Of a stretch of DNA of 64,000 nucleotides, positions 44,999-53,174 are shown piece by piece. Origin of the DNA: Burkholderia latens. GTDB taxonomy: Bacteria > Pseudomonadota > Gammaproteobacteria > Burkholderiales > Burkholderiaceae. The stretch is taken from assembly GCF_902499045.1 (NCBI RefSeq), contig NZ_CABVPL010000015.1, forward strand, positions 1 through 64,000, given 5' to 3'. The stretch's first letter is position 1; every line of letters begins with the position of its first letter. The translations under genes and the position numbers were made by a program. The notes beneath the pieces are model-generated. The model searched no databases and was not told the DNA's origin. It saw only the letters and a program-made list of their open reading frames with translations.

Positions 44999-46510
44999 AT
45001 GAAAGCGAACGCCGCCGTGCCGGTGCCGTCGCCTGCCATGCAGTCGCCGCTCGATGCCGACGACGCACTGTTTTTCCTCACCCGCACCGGTTTCTCTCCC
45101 GCGCCTGCCGATGTCGCGCGCGTCGTCGGCATGACGCGCGCGGAGGTCGTGGCCGACACGCTCGGCAACGTGCGCCGCGAACCCGTGACGACGTGGCCCG
45201 ACTGGATCGCCGAACTGCCGCCGACGCGCGCGCAGCGCCAGGCGCTGACGCTGGACATGCGGCGCGACGAGCAGCGCGAGCGCAATCGCCGCTACGATGC
45301 GTTGCGTGCCGCCTGGGTCAGCGAGATGGTCGCCACGCCGTCGCCGCTCACCGAGCGCATGACGCTGTTCTGGCATGGGCACTTCACGTCCGGCCAGGAC
45401 AAGGTTCCGTATCCGCAGACGATGGCCGCGCAGCATGCGCTGTTTCGCCGCGAGGCGCTCGGCAACTTCGGCACGCTGCTGCATGCAGTCGCGAAGGATC
45501 CGGCGATGCTTCAGTATCTCGACGGCGCGAGCAATCGCAAGGGGCGGCCGAACGAGAATTTCGCGCGCGAAGTGATGGAGCTGTTCACGCTCGGCGAAGG
45601 GCATTACACGCAGCGCGACGTGACCGAAGCCGCGCGCGCGATGACCGGCTGGACCGTCGATCCCGATACGCTCCGGTTCGTCGTGCGGCCCGAATGGCAC
45701 GATGCGGGCGACAAGACCATCCTCGGCGAGACCGGCGCGTTCGACGGCGACGGATTTCTCGACATCCTGTTGAAGCAGCCCGGCACCGCGCGCTTCATAG
45801 CGGGCAAGCTGTGGCGCGAGTTCGTGTCCGATACGCCGGATGCCGACGCGCTCGACGGCGTGGCCGAACGGTTTCGCGCGAGCGGCTACGATATTCGCGC
45901 AGCACTCGCCGCGCTGTGGTCGACCGACGCGTTCTGGGATCAGCGCAATCGCGGCGTGCTCGTGAAGTCGCCGGTGGAATTCGTCGTCGGATCGGTGCGT
46001 CTCCTCGACGTCGCGTACGGCGATCCGCAGATGCTCGCGAACACCGTGCGCACGCTCGGCCAGAACCTGTTCTATCCGCCGAACGTGAAGGGCTGGCCGG
46101 GCGGCGCGATGTGGATCAACAGCACCACGCTGCTCGCGCGCAAGCAGTTCGTCGAGCAGGTGTTCCGCGCGACCGAGACGGCCGGCATGCGGACGCCCGC
46201 GCATGCGATCGCGCCCAATGCGCCCAACGCGGGTGCCCGTCCGCTGCCGATGCCGGTTGCGGACATCGCTCCCGTCGGCGTCATGCGCGGTGCGCCGGCG
46301 AGGCCCGCACGCGGCGGCTTGCGGTTCGACCTCGAACGCTGGCTCGCGCAGTATCGCGCGCGGCCGCAGGCGATTGCCGGGCTGTCGACCGAGCTTCAGC
46401 TGCAGCACGCGGTGCTGCCCGTGTCGCCGGTGGCGGCGATCGATACGGATTCGACCGCAAGCGCGTATCTCGAGGCGCTGCTGATGGATCCGGCCTATCA
46501 ACTGAAATGA
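44999..46510 (+). CDS. DUF1800 domain protein
   Basis: 503 residues. The N-terminal FFLTRTGFSPAPADV and the later ERMTLFWHGHFT, REVMELFTLGEGHYT and DVTEAARAMTGW segments define the DUF1800 family, whose function is unknown. The C-terminal region contains FYPPNVKGWPGG. No clear signal peptide is seen, although its partner has one. It is followed 71 bases later by the DUF1501 gene, a pairing conserved across many bacteria. A frame beginning at 44884 in another register is a shadow. Confidence 0.88.
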   Translation: MKANAAVPVPSPAMQSPLDADDALFFLTRTGFSPAPADVARVVGMTRAEVVADTLGNVRREPVTTWPDWIAELPPTRAQRQALTLDMRRDEQRERNRRYDALRAAWVSEMVATPSPLTERMTLFWHGHFTSGQDKVPYPQTMAAQHALFRREALGNFGTLLHAVAKDPAMLQYLDGASNRKGRPNENFAREVMELFTLGEGHYTQRDVTEAARAMTGWTVDPDTLRFVVRPEWHDAGDKTILGETGAFDGDGFLDILLKQPGTARFIAGKLWREFVSDTPDADALDGVAERFRASGYDIRAALAALWSTDAFWDQRNRGVLVKSPVEFVVGSVRLLDVAYGDPQMLANTVRTLGQNLFYPPNVKGWPGGAMWINSTTLLARKQFVEQVFRATETAGMRTPAHAIAPNAPNAGARPLPMPVADIAPVGVMRGAPARPARGGLRFDLERWLAQYRARPQAIAGLSTELQLQHAVLPVSPVAAIDTDSTASAYLEALLMDPAYQLK

Positions 46511-46581
46511 AATGACTGAAACGACGATCGACCGTCGCTTGCAGCGCCGACGCTGCCGCACGGCGAGCCGAAGGATGCGCG

Positions 46582-47790
46582 ATGAACCGACGTGATTTTC
46601 TGACGCTGACGGGCGCCGCCGCCGCGGCCGGCGTGTCGTTGTGGCAGCCGCCCGCGCACGCGGCGGCTGCAACGGCCGCGGCCGGCTACGCGAACGTGCT
46701 GATCCTCGTCGAGCTGAAGGGCGGCAACGACGGCCTCAATACGGTCGTGCCGTATGCGGATCCTCGCTACTACGAGGCCCGGCGCAGCATCGGCGTGAAG
46801 CGCGACCAGGTGCTGCAGCTCGATGCGCAGACGGGGCTGCACCCGTCGCTCGCGCCGCTGATGCCGCTGTGGCGCGACGGGCAGGTCGCGATCGTGCAGG
46901 GTGTCGGCTATCCGCAGCCGAACCTGTCGCATTTCCGCTCGATCGAGATCTGGGATACCGCATCGCGCTCGGACCAGTACCTGCACGAAGGCTGGCTCAC
47001 GCGCACGTTCGCACAGGCGCCGGTGCCGCCCGGCTTTGCCGCCGACGGCGTCGTGCTCGGCAGCGCCGAGATGGGGCCGCTCGCGAACGGCGCGCGCGCG
47101 ATCGCGCTCGTCAATCCCGCGCAGTTCATCCGTGCGGCGCGGCTGGCCGAACCGTCGTCGCTGCGCGAGCAGAATCCGGCGCTCGCGCACATCATCGACG
47201 TCGAGAACGACATCGTGAAGGCGGCCGACCGGTTGCGCCCGCGCGGCGGAATGCGCGAGTTCAGGACGGCGTTTCCGGCCGGTCCGTTCGGTACGTCGGT
47301 GAAGACCGCGATGCAGGTGCTGGCGGCCTGCGAAGCGTCGGGGCCGGGCGCTTCGCACGATGGCGTCGCGGTGCTGCGGCTCACCCTCAACGGGTTCGAC
47401 ACGCACCAGAATCAGCCGGGACAGCACGCCGCGCTGCTCAAGCAGTTCGCGGAAGGGATGAGCGCGATGCGCGGCGCGCTGATCGAACTCGGGCGCTGGA
47501 ACCGGACGCTCGCGATCACGTATTCGGAATTCGGGCGGCGCGTGCGCGAGAACCAGAGCAACGGCACCGACCACGGCACGGCTGCCGCGCATTTCGTGAT
47601 GGGCGGCCGCGTGGCGGGCGGGCTGTACGGCGCGCCGCCTGCGCTCGGGCGTCTCGATGGCAACGGCAACCTGCCGGTCGCGGTCGAATTTCGGCAGCTC
47701 TATGCGACCGTGCTCGGGCCGTGGTGGGGGCTCGATGCGACGCGCGTGCTGCAGCAGCGCTTCGACACGCTGCCGCTGCTCAGGGCGTGA
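46582..47790 (+). CDS. DUF1501 (sulfatase-like) exported protein with Tat-type signal
   Basis: 402 residues. The N-terminus MNRRDFLTLTGAAAAAG is a twin-arginine signal, so the folded protein is exported to the periplasm. The body has the DUF1501 alkaline-phosphatase-superfamily pattern: ELKGGNDGLNTVVPY near residue 45, NLSHFRSIEIWDTA, and the late metal-site-like DTHQNQPGQH and GTDHGTAAAHFVMGG. Catalytic activity has not been established for the family. It forms a two-gene unit with DUF1800. Confidence 0.88.
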   Translation: MNRRDFLTLTGAAAAAGVSLWQPPAHAAAATAAAGYANVLILVELKGGNDGLNTVVPYADPRYYEARRSIGVKRDQVLQLDAQTGLHPSLAPLMPLWRDGQVAIVQGVGYPQPNLSHFRSIEIWDTASRSDQYLHEGWLTRTFAQAPVPPGFAADGVVLGSAEMGPLANGARAIALVNPAQFIRAARLAEPSSLREQNPALAHIIDVENDIVKAADRLRPRGGMREFRTAFPAGPFGTSVKTAMQVLAACEASGPGASHDGVAVLRLTLNGFDTHQNQPGQHAALLKQFAEGMSAMRGALIELGRWNRTLAITYSEFGRRVRENQSNGTDHGTAAAHFVMGGRVAGGLYGAPPALGRLDGNGNLPVAVEFRQLYATVLGPWWGLDATRVLQQRFDTLPLLRA

Positions 47791-47820
47791 CGGGCGGCGT
47801 GCGTCGCTCCGTGTTGTCGG

Positions 47821-48654
47821 TCAGCGGCGGCGCGCGGCGCGCCACGCGATCCACAGCTTGCGAATCGGCGTCAGCGCGATGCGCTGGTGCAGCACCTGAT
47901 AGCCGTCGCGCTCGATCTCGTCGAGCAGCGCGCCGGCCAGTGCGATCTGCGCGCGCAGCGTGCGCTGCACGCGGCGTTCCGGTGCAGGGATCGCCGCGTC
48001 GGCGGTCGCGAGCGCTTCGCGGGCACGCGCAGTCTGAAATTGCATCAGTTCGGTGAACGCGGGGCTGTAGCGGCGGTTCAGCAGGTCGGCCGCGGTCACG
48101 TTGTAGCGCTGCAGTTCGTCGATCGGCAGATAGATGCGGCCGTGGCGCGCATCGTTGCCGAGTTCTTGCACGAACTGCGCGAGCATCAGGGCGCGTCCTG
48201 CGTCCGCCGCCCACGGTTGCGGGTCGGCCGGATGCGCGGCGCTTGCGCGTGCGACCAGCGACGCGAACGTGCCGCCGACTTGCGCGATGTAGCGCTGCAG
48301 GTTCGCGAAATCCAGATAGCGCGCCTGTTCGAGGTCCATTCCGTAACCGTTGACGAGCGTGCGCAGCGCGTCGGTCTCGGCCGCGATCGCCGGATGGTGT
48401 TGCGCGAGCGCCTTCGTGACGGGGTGCGACGGTTCGCCGGCGGCAAGCGCCGCGAGTTCCTTGTGCCACCACGCGAGCTTCGTGTGTCCGACCGTCGGAT
48501 CGCTGGTTTCCTTGACGGTTTCCTCGAGTTCGCGGCGCAGCGCGAACAGCGCCGTCAGGCGCGGCTCGGCGGCAAGCGGCGCCTGACGCAGCGCGTAGTA
48601 GACGCTGGAGCCTGCGGGAGCGGCCTTTTGCTGGCAGTAGTCGTCGAAGTTCAC
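47821..48654 (-). CDS. Squalene/phytoene synthase-family protein with altered Asp motifs
   Basis: 277 residues from GTG 48654. The all-alpha trans-prenyltransferase head-to-head fold is recognisable by SSVYYALR, LAWWHKEL and NDARHGRIYLP. The first DDxxD-type motif reads R-E-L-E44-E45-T-V-K48 and the second has Glu164 in place of the first Asp (ELGND). Acidic residues are therefore partly conserved but the canonical Mg2+ sites are not. It may be a divergent enzyme or a non-catalytic homologue such as mitochondrial NDUFAF6. No hopanoid genes adjoin it. Confidence 0.85.
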   Translation of the reverse strand: MNFDDYCQQKAAPAGSSVYYALRQAPLAAEPRLTALFALRRELEETVKETSDPTVGHTKLAWWHKELAALAAGEPSHPVTKALAQHHPAIAAETDALRTLVNGYGMDLEQARYLDFANLQRYIAQVGGTFASLVARASAAHPADPQPWAADAGRALMLAQFVQELGNDARHGRIYLPIDELQRYNVTAADLLNRRYSPAFTELMQFQTARAREALATADAAIPAPERRVQRTLRAQIALAGALLDEIERDGYQVLHQRIALTPIRKLWIAWRAARRR

Positions 48655-48757
48655 GGGTGAGGTCGTCGCGGTGGGGTTCGGGGAACGCGCGCCGGCGCAT
48701 GGCCGGCATGTCGAGCGCGGCATTCTAGCACCGCGCTTTCGCGCGTGCCGGCGGGGC

Positions 48758-48786
48758 GAGACAATGCGGCGGAGATCGGGTAGAAT
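48758..48786 (+). promoter_or_regulatory. Candidate promoter of tRNA-Leu
   Basis: GAGACA (48758-48763) and TAGAAT (48781-48786) are separated by 17 bases, about 100 bases before the tRNA. The -35 matches only its GACA half. Confidence 0.4.
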
Positions 48787-48889
48787 CTCGCGCTCGCCTG
48801 ATCCGGCGTGCCGGTTTTCGTATCGGCATGGCGCCGCGGGAGCGCGGAGAACGCATGTTGCGTGCCGCGCGGTCAGGTGACGGAAATGC

Positions 48890-48976
48890 GCGTGAGTGGC
48901 GAAATTGGTAGACGCACCAGGTTTAGGTCCTGACGCCCGCAAGGGTGTGCCGGTTCGAGTCCGGCCTCACGCACCA
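48890..48976 (+). tRNA. tRNA-Leu (anticodon UAG)
   Basis: 87 bases including an encoded CCA. The acceptor arm GCGTGAG pairs with CTCACGC. The D arm contains GGTAGACGC, the anticodon loop is TTTAGGT with TAG at positions 34-36, a long variable arm (ACGCCCGCAAGGGTGT) marks a class II tRNA, and the T arm holds GGTTCGAGTCC. Decodes CUN leucine codons. The 3' end is next to integrase-derived DNA, the usual insertion point of integrative elements. Confidence 0.96.
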
Positions 48977-49090
48977 TCGAGCATCTGCGCACGACGCCAA
49001 ACCGCCGCCCAAGTTACGTGTTTTCAATGACTTACGTGGACTTTGGGTGCGGCCCATCCCCGGTGAAATACCACACGGAAACACGCTAAA

Positions 49091-49129
49091 CTACGCCCCA
49101 CTACGCAGAAATTACGCAAGGGGTTACGC
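49091..49129 (+). repeat. Four iterated (C/T)TACGC hexamers just before the integrase fragment
   Basis: CTACGC at 49091 and 49101, TTACGC at 49112 and 49124: spacings 10, 11 and 12 bases, about one helical turn each. Two further TTACGTG copies lie at 49014 and 49032. Together they resemble arm-type integrase binding sites or an autoregulatory array between the tRNA attachment site and the integrase start. Confidence 0.5.
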
Positions 49130-49267
49130 ATGGCATCCTTCCGAAAGATGGCCAGTGGCGGTGGGCGAGCCGAAGTCTACGTTAAGGGCGTGCGCGATTC
49201 GGCGGTTTGAGACACGAAGGCCGAAGCGCAGGCATGGGCGCTCAAGCGCGAAACGGAATTGCGGTCG
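49130..49267 (+). pseudogene. N-terminal fragment of a tyrosine-type phage integrase, interrupted by a stop
   Basis: ATG 49130 opens a frame reading MASFRKMASGGGRAEVYVKGV, then an in-frame TGA at 49208-49210, then DTKAEAQAWALKRETELRS. This is the arm-binding N-terminal domain of integrases, where the usual sequence is a SFDTKAEA-like continuation. The core-binding and catalytic domains are absent; the frame runs directly into methylase sequence. It is in the expected position and orientation beside the tRNA. Confidence 0.7.
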
Positions 49268-49306
49268 ATCGCGACCGGGCAGGGCGGTAAGACCCATACA
49301 TGTATC

Positions 49307-49605
49307 GATCGATACGATCGACCGCATACGCTCTTCTACCTCGATCCTCCGTACTATGAGACCGAGGGGTACGGCGTGGCATTCCCGTTCGGTGAGTACG
49401 AGAAGATGGCACAGCGTCTGCGAACACTGAAGGGGCGAGCGATCGTAAGCCTGAACGATCATCCCGACATCCGGCGAGTGTTCGATGGATTCCATATCGA
49501 GACCGTGCCAATTCAGTACACGGTTGGCGGCGTCGCGGCGTCCAACGCAACGAATTGATCATCTATACCTGGGACGACGCAGCGCAGCCGGTTGGGCTGT
49601 TCTAG
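49307..49605 (+). pseudogene. C-terminal fragment of a phage DNA adenine methylase (Dam-like), frameshifted
   Basis: In the same frame as the integrase fragment, the DNA encodes YDRPHTLFYLDPPYYETEG with the catalytic DPPY motif, followed by an IVSLNDHPDIRRVFDGF segment typical of D12-class N6-adenine methylases. The frame ends at 49558. A shift of one base near 49545 restores the normal C-terminus NELIIYTWDDA ending at TAG 49603-49605. The N-terminal SAM-binding half is missing. Confidence 0.7.
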
Positions 49606-49641
49606 CGGTTCTCGCTGGCGCGGTGGACCGCGCCAGCTTGG

Positions 49642-50364
49642 TCAGATATCCGCGTATTGCGGCAGCAGGTCTTGATCCACGAGACGGATCTCGATTCTAT
49701 TCGCTGCTTCGACGTGCTCGCGATTGTCGAGCGAGAACGGTGCGTCCGTAATACTGACGATGATCGTGCCGGTTTGCTTTCCATCAGCGGACACCGGGAT
49801 GAGCGCGCGAGCTTCGGGCACTTCCTGTTGAGAGATCGCGCGGGGCAGATACACCATCCAACCGACGCCGGGCTTGTCCTCGAAGACCTGTTTCTCAAAG
49901 TAGCCTTTGGGCGAAACTTCAACGACAAGCGGGTGAAATGCGTCGACAACGGCACGGACGATGTCGGCCATGTCGTTGAAAGAAGCGCAGCAGTGCGGCG
50001 AGTCGATATCGAGGGAGACGCGATCGGGGAGTATCTTCGCATCCGAGACGAAACAGGAAATGGCTGCTCCGTCATCCGCGCCAGCCTCGGCGTTCCATAT
50101 CGCGGCGTGAGAGACCTTGCGCTTCTTCTGGCCGCTGCGCTCGTTAAGAACGGCGAGCGCTGGAGTAGACGGTCCGCCAGCTTCATCAAACGCAGGGTAT
50201 AGGGTCGCTTCCTCGAGAGAGTCGCCCGTCAGGCGCCAATTGACATGCGCCATTACATCGTCTTTTGCAGCCAGTGCTGTGACGAGTTGCGACTGTCGGG
50301 AAAGCATTTCGGAGTAGTCGTTGGACGCCATCGAAGCGTCGCGAAACATTGCGTTGATTTCCAT
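49642..50364 (-). CDS. Imm52-family immunity protein (orphan)
   Basis: 240 residues, soluble, no signal peptide. The N-terminal MEINAMFRDAS, the GDSLEEATLYPAF region, GVGWMVYLPR and the closing VPEARALIPVSADGKQTGTIIVS match my memory of Imm52 immunity proteins, which neutralise polymorphic or type VI effector toxins. No toxin, VgrG or PAAR gene is near, so this copy stands alone beside prophage debris. The region is visibly less GC-rich than its flanks, which supports horizontal acquisition. It is intact and could be expressed. Confidence 0.78.
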   Translation of the reverse strand: MEINAMFRDASMASNDYSEMLSRQSQLVTALAAKDDVMAHVNWRLTGDSLEEATLYPAFDEAGGPSTPALAVLNERSGQKKRKVSHAAIWNAEAGADDGAAISCFVSDAKILPDRVSLDIDSPHCCASFNDMADIVRAVVDAFHPLVVEVSPKGYFEKQVFEDKPGVGWMVYLPRAISQQEVPEARALIPVSADGKQTGTIIVSITDAPFSLDNREHVEAANRIEIRLVDQDLLPQYADI

Positions 50365-50451
50365 AATCGATCAGGGCTGGTAGACAGACAAAGCGCCTAC
50401 GCGAGCGAGTAGCGGGGCCATTTTTGCGGCGCTTCGTTGTGCCCGGTGCGT

Positions 50452-50682
50452 CTATTCCCAGAAGCTGCGGATCGCGACGGCCACGATCACCGGCACCGAG
50501 AACACGAGCGGAATCGCGAAATACTGCGCTTCGCGATCGACGATCCAGCTATAGATCACCCACGCCGCACCGATCGCGAACGTGATGAGCCCGACCGTCA
50601 CGGCGGCGATGTTCAGCGCCAGCTTCGACGGCTGGCGGCGCGTTTTGGTGTTGTCGTCGTGGTCGCGCGGGGACGATTTCAT
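50452..50682 (-). CDS. Small membrane protein, unknown function
   Basis: 76 residues from ATG 50682 (MKSSPRDHDDNTKTRRQPSK). The charged cytoplasmic N-terminus is followed by two hydrophobic helices at about 22-45 and 53-72 and a short tail. No known domain. It lies between the mobile remnant and the deacetylase operon; GC-rich codon use matches the core genome. The frame extends upstream to 50778, but the shorter start gives the more plausible protein. Confidence 0.65.
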   Translation of the reverse strand: MKSSPRDHDDNTKTRRQPSKLALNIAAVTVGLITFAIGAAWVIYSWIVDREAQYFAIPLVFSVPVIVAVAIRSFWE

Positions 50683-50809
50683 CGGAAGAGTGCGGCCTCG
50701 TGCCGGAACAGGGGTAAAGGCACAGGAAACCCCATCCGCGCGGATCGCGCAAGGGCCCGCGCGGGCCGGCCCCGTCACGTCCGTTCCCGCCCGTTACCCC
50801 GTTACCCCG

Positions 50810-51919
50810 TTACAACCCGAACGACGCGGCCAGTTCGTCGAGCAGTTCTCGCTGGAACGCGACGAATCGCGCGCCCGGCTGCTGCGCGATCGCCAGGTCG
50901 AGCATCGGATCGGCGACCTCGGTGCGCAGGCCGGCCAGTTCCTCGACGATCGCGAGCCCGCAGAACGGCACGTACGCCTCCGAATAGCCGCCTTCATGCA
51001 CGATCACGAGCCGCCCGCCGCAATGGCGCTGCGCCGCTTCCTTCACTGCGCGCGTCATGAATCGGTAGCTGTCGGTGTGCAGCAGCATGCGCGCGAGCGG
51101 ATCGACGGCGCTCGCATCGAGCCCGCTCGCGACGACGATCAGCTCCGGCCGGAACCGTTCCAGCGCCGGCAGCACGATCCGCTCGAACGCGTAGCGATAC
51201 GCGTCGTCGCCGCTGCCGGCGAGCAACGGCACGTTCAGGTTTGCGCCGAGCCCCGCGCCTTCGCCGCGATCGCCGCCGCCGCTGTAGCTGGGCGGAAAGC
51301 AGCGATCCTGATGCAGCGAGATCGTCAGCGTGTCCGGGTCGTCGTAATAGATCGACTGCGTGCCGTTGCCGTGATGCACGTCCCAGTCGATCACCGCGAC
51401 GCGGCCGATGCCGTGCTTCGCGCGCGCGGCCTCGATCGCGATCGGGATGTTCGCGAGCAGGCAGAAGCCCATCGGCCGGTCGCGCAGGCAGTGATGGCCG
51501 GGCGGGCGCGACAGCGAGAACGCGTTGGTCGCCTGCTCGGCGACGACCGTGTCGATCGCCGCGAGCGCGAGGCCCGCGGACAGCGCCGCGATCTCGTAAC
51601 TGCCCTTGCCGAACGGCGCGAGATCGCCGAGGTCGCCGCCATGCGCGTCGCTGAGCGCGCGGAACGCGTCGAGATAGCTGGCAGGATGAATGCGCAGCAA
51701 ATCGGCGGTCGCGGCCGGCTCGGCGCCGCGCATGTCGAGCTGCGCGGCAAGGCCCGACGCCTGCACGAGCGACAGGAAGCGGCGCTTCGAGTCGGGCGAC
51801 TCCGCGTAGCCGGCGCTCGATGGCGGCTGGACCCAGCCGCCGACCGGGAAGAACAGCGCATGCGTGCCGCCGGTGTGCCAGAAGGTGCGTTCGTCGGTGA
51901 AGAAGGCAGTGCGATTCAT
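50810..51919 (-). CDS. Histone deacetylase family protein (acetylpolyamine amidohydrolase-like)
   Basis: 369 residues of the arginase/deacetylase fold. RPPGHHCLRDRPMGFCLLANIPIA carries the tandem catalytic histidines, and VIDWDVHHGNGTQ supplies the Zn ligands Asp and His; a third Asp lies in VVASGLDASAVDPL. Bacterial members deacetylate acetylpolyamines or other N-acetyl amides. It is the third gene of a porin-MFS-deacetylase unit, 15 bases after the MFS stop, suggesting catabolism of an imported acetylated compound. Full length, no signal peptide. Confidence 0.9.
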   Translation of the reverse strand: MNRTAFFTDERTFWHTGGTHALFFPVGGWVQPPSSAGYAESPDSKRRFLSLVQASGLAAQLDMRGAEPAATADLLRIHPASYLDAFRALSDAHGGDLGDLAPFGKGSYEIAALSAGLALAAIDTVVAEQATNAFSLSRPPGHHCLRDRPMGFCLLANIPIAIEAARAKHGIGRVAVIDWDVHHGNGTQSIYYDDPDTLTISLHQDRCFPPSYSGGGDRGEGAGLGANLNVPLLAGSGDDAYRYAFERIVLPALERFRPELIVVASGLDASAVDPLARMLLHTDSYRFMTRAVKEAAQRHCGGRLVIVHEGGYSEAYVPFCGLAIVEELAGLRTEVADPMLDLAIAQQPGARFVAFQRELLDELAASFGL

Positions 51920-51934
51920 GGATAGGTCGGCCTG

Positions 51935-53152
51935 TCACGGTTGGGAAGAAATGGCGTGCAGCGAAGCGCGTGCGCGGCGATCGATCGCGCGCAGCGCCGC
52001 GTACGACGCGAGCGCCACCGCGGTTGCCGCTACGAACAGCGCGTGCATCGTGCCGCCGGCATCGAGCAGCAGCCCGGCGAGCAGCGGGCCGGCCGCGAGA
52101 GCGGCGCCGATCACGAAGTTCAGCGTCGCGACGAGGCGCCCGGACGCATCGATCTGCGCGACGGTCGCGAGAATGAACGGCAACACGAACGTCCACGCGA
52201 ACTTGAACGCGAAGATCGCGGCGCCGTAGCCGCTCGCACGCGGCTGCGCGGCGAGCGCGACGAGCGATGCCGCGAGCAGTGCGTAACCGGCGGCGAGCAT
52301 CGTGCGCCGCGCGACGCGGCCGCCCGCGCACGACGCGAGCGCCGCGCCGGCTATTCCGATCACGCTCGCGATCGCGAGCACGTTGCCGGTCGACTGCGGT
52401 CCGAGTCCGGCCTCCGCGGCCGCGCGGCTCGCGAACGTCCACACGCTGCCGATCGCGAGATAGAACGTCAGCACCGCGCCGATCGCCAGCGCGACGAACG
52501 GCCGCGACGTCTCCGTCGCGGCGTCACGCACGCTCCTTGCCGATGCGCTGCGCCGCCCGAGCGTGGCCGGAAAGCCGCGTGACAGCGGCGCCGCGAGCAG
52601 CGCGAGCACGGCCAGCGCGACGTACAGCGCCCGTAGACCGAACGCGGCGAACACGTGCGGCAGCACGAACAGGCCGATCGCACCGGCGATCAGCTGGCCG
52701 ACGACCCACAGCCCGTACACGCGGTCGCTGTTCTCGCTGGTGGCGGCGCTCGTCATGCACAGCACCATCAGCGAGCCGCCGCCGAGCGCGGTGACGGCAC
52801 GCAGCGCGAGCAGCGCGATGAAGCCGGGCATCCATAACGCGGTCAACAGATTGCCGGCGCCGAACAGCGCAATCGCGCAGGCGGCGACGCGGCGTGCGTC
52901 GATGCGGCCGAGCCACAGGTACGACGGCACGGTCGCGAGGCTGAACGCGCCGAGTTCGACGAAGAAATACGTGCCGATCTGCGACGCGGACAGTCCCATC
53001 TGCGCGGCAAGCTGACCGGCGACGGCTGGCGCGACGAGCAGCAGCAGCGGCGCGATGGCCGCGAACACGACGAGCGCGACGAGCGTCGAGCGCGCGAAAG
53101 TCGGCGCGGGGCCGTCGGCCGGCAGCGCGGTATCGGAGCAAGCGGTTTTCAT
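51935..53152 (-). CDS. Major facilitator superfamily transporter
   Basis: 405 residues with twelve predicted helices, Ala/Leu-rich, similar in character to the CynX/NimT or drug-efflux-like MFS groups. YLWLGRIDARR is the loop 2-3 motif. ATG 53152 (MKTACSDTALPADG) is preceded by purines; the frame continues upstream into the porin gene. It sits 22 bases after the porin and 15 before the deacetylase, so it is probably the inner-membrane importer for the same substrate. Confidence 0.87.
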   Translation of the reverse strand: MKTACSDTALPADGPAPTFARSTLVALVVFAAIAPLLLLVAPAVAGQLAAQMGLSASQIGTYFFVELGAFSLATVPSYLWLGRIDARRVAACAIALFGAGNLLTALWMPGFIALLALRAVTALGGGSLMVLCMTSAATSENSDRVYGLWVVGQLIAGAIGLFVLPHVFAAFGLRALYVALAVLALLAAPLSRGFPATLGRRSASARSVRDAATETSRPFVALAIGAVLTFYLAIGSVWTFASRAAAEAGLGPQSTGNVLAIASVIGIAGAALASCAGGRVARRTMLAAGYALLAASLVALAAQPRASGYGAAIFAFKFAWTFVLPFILATVAQIDASGRLVATLNFVIGAALAAGPLLAGLLLDAGGTMHALFVAATAVALASYAALRAIDRRARASLHAISSQP

Positions 53153-53174
53153 GGCGGGATCTCGCTGGACGGAA

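Noticed and set aside
44531-46672. 713-codon minus-strand frame opposite DUF1800
   Set aside because: Antisense shadow; the plus strand carries recognised family motifs and a plausible start.
50365-50460. Right attachment site (duplicate of the tRNA-Leu 3' end)
   Set aside because: I looked for a second copy of the T-arm/acceptor sequence after the Imm52 gene and saw none, so no element boundary is claimed.
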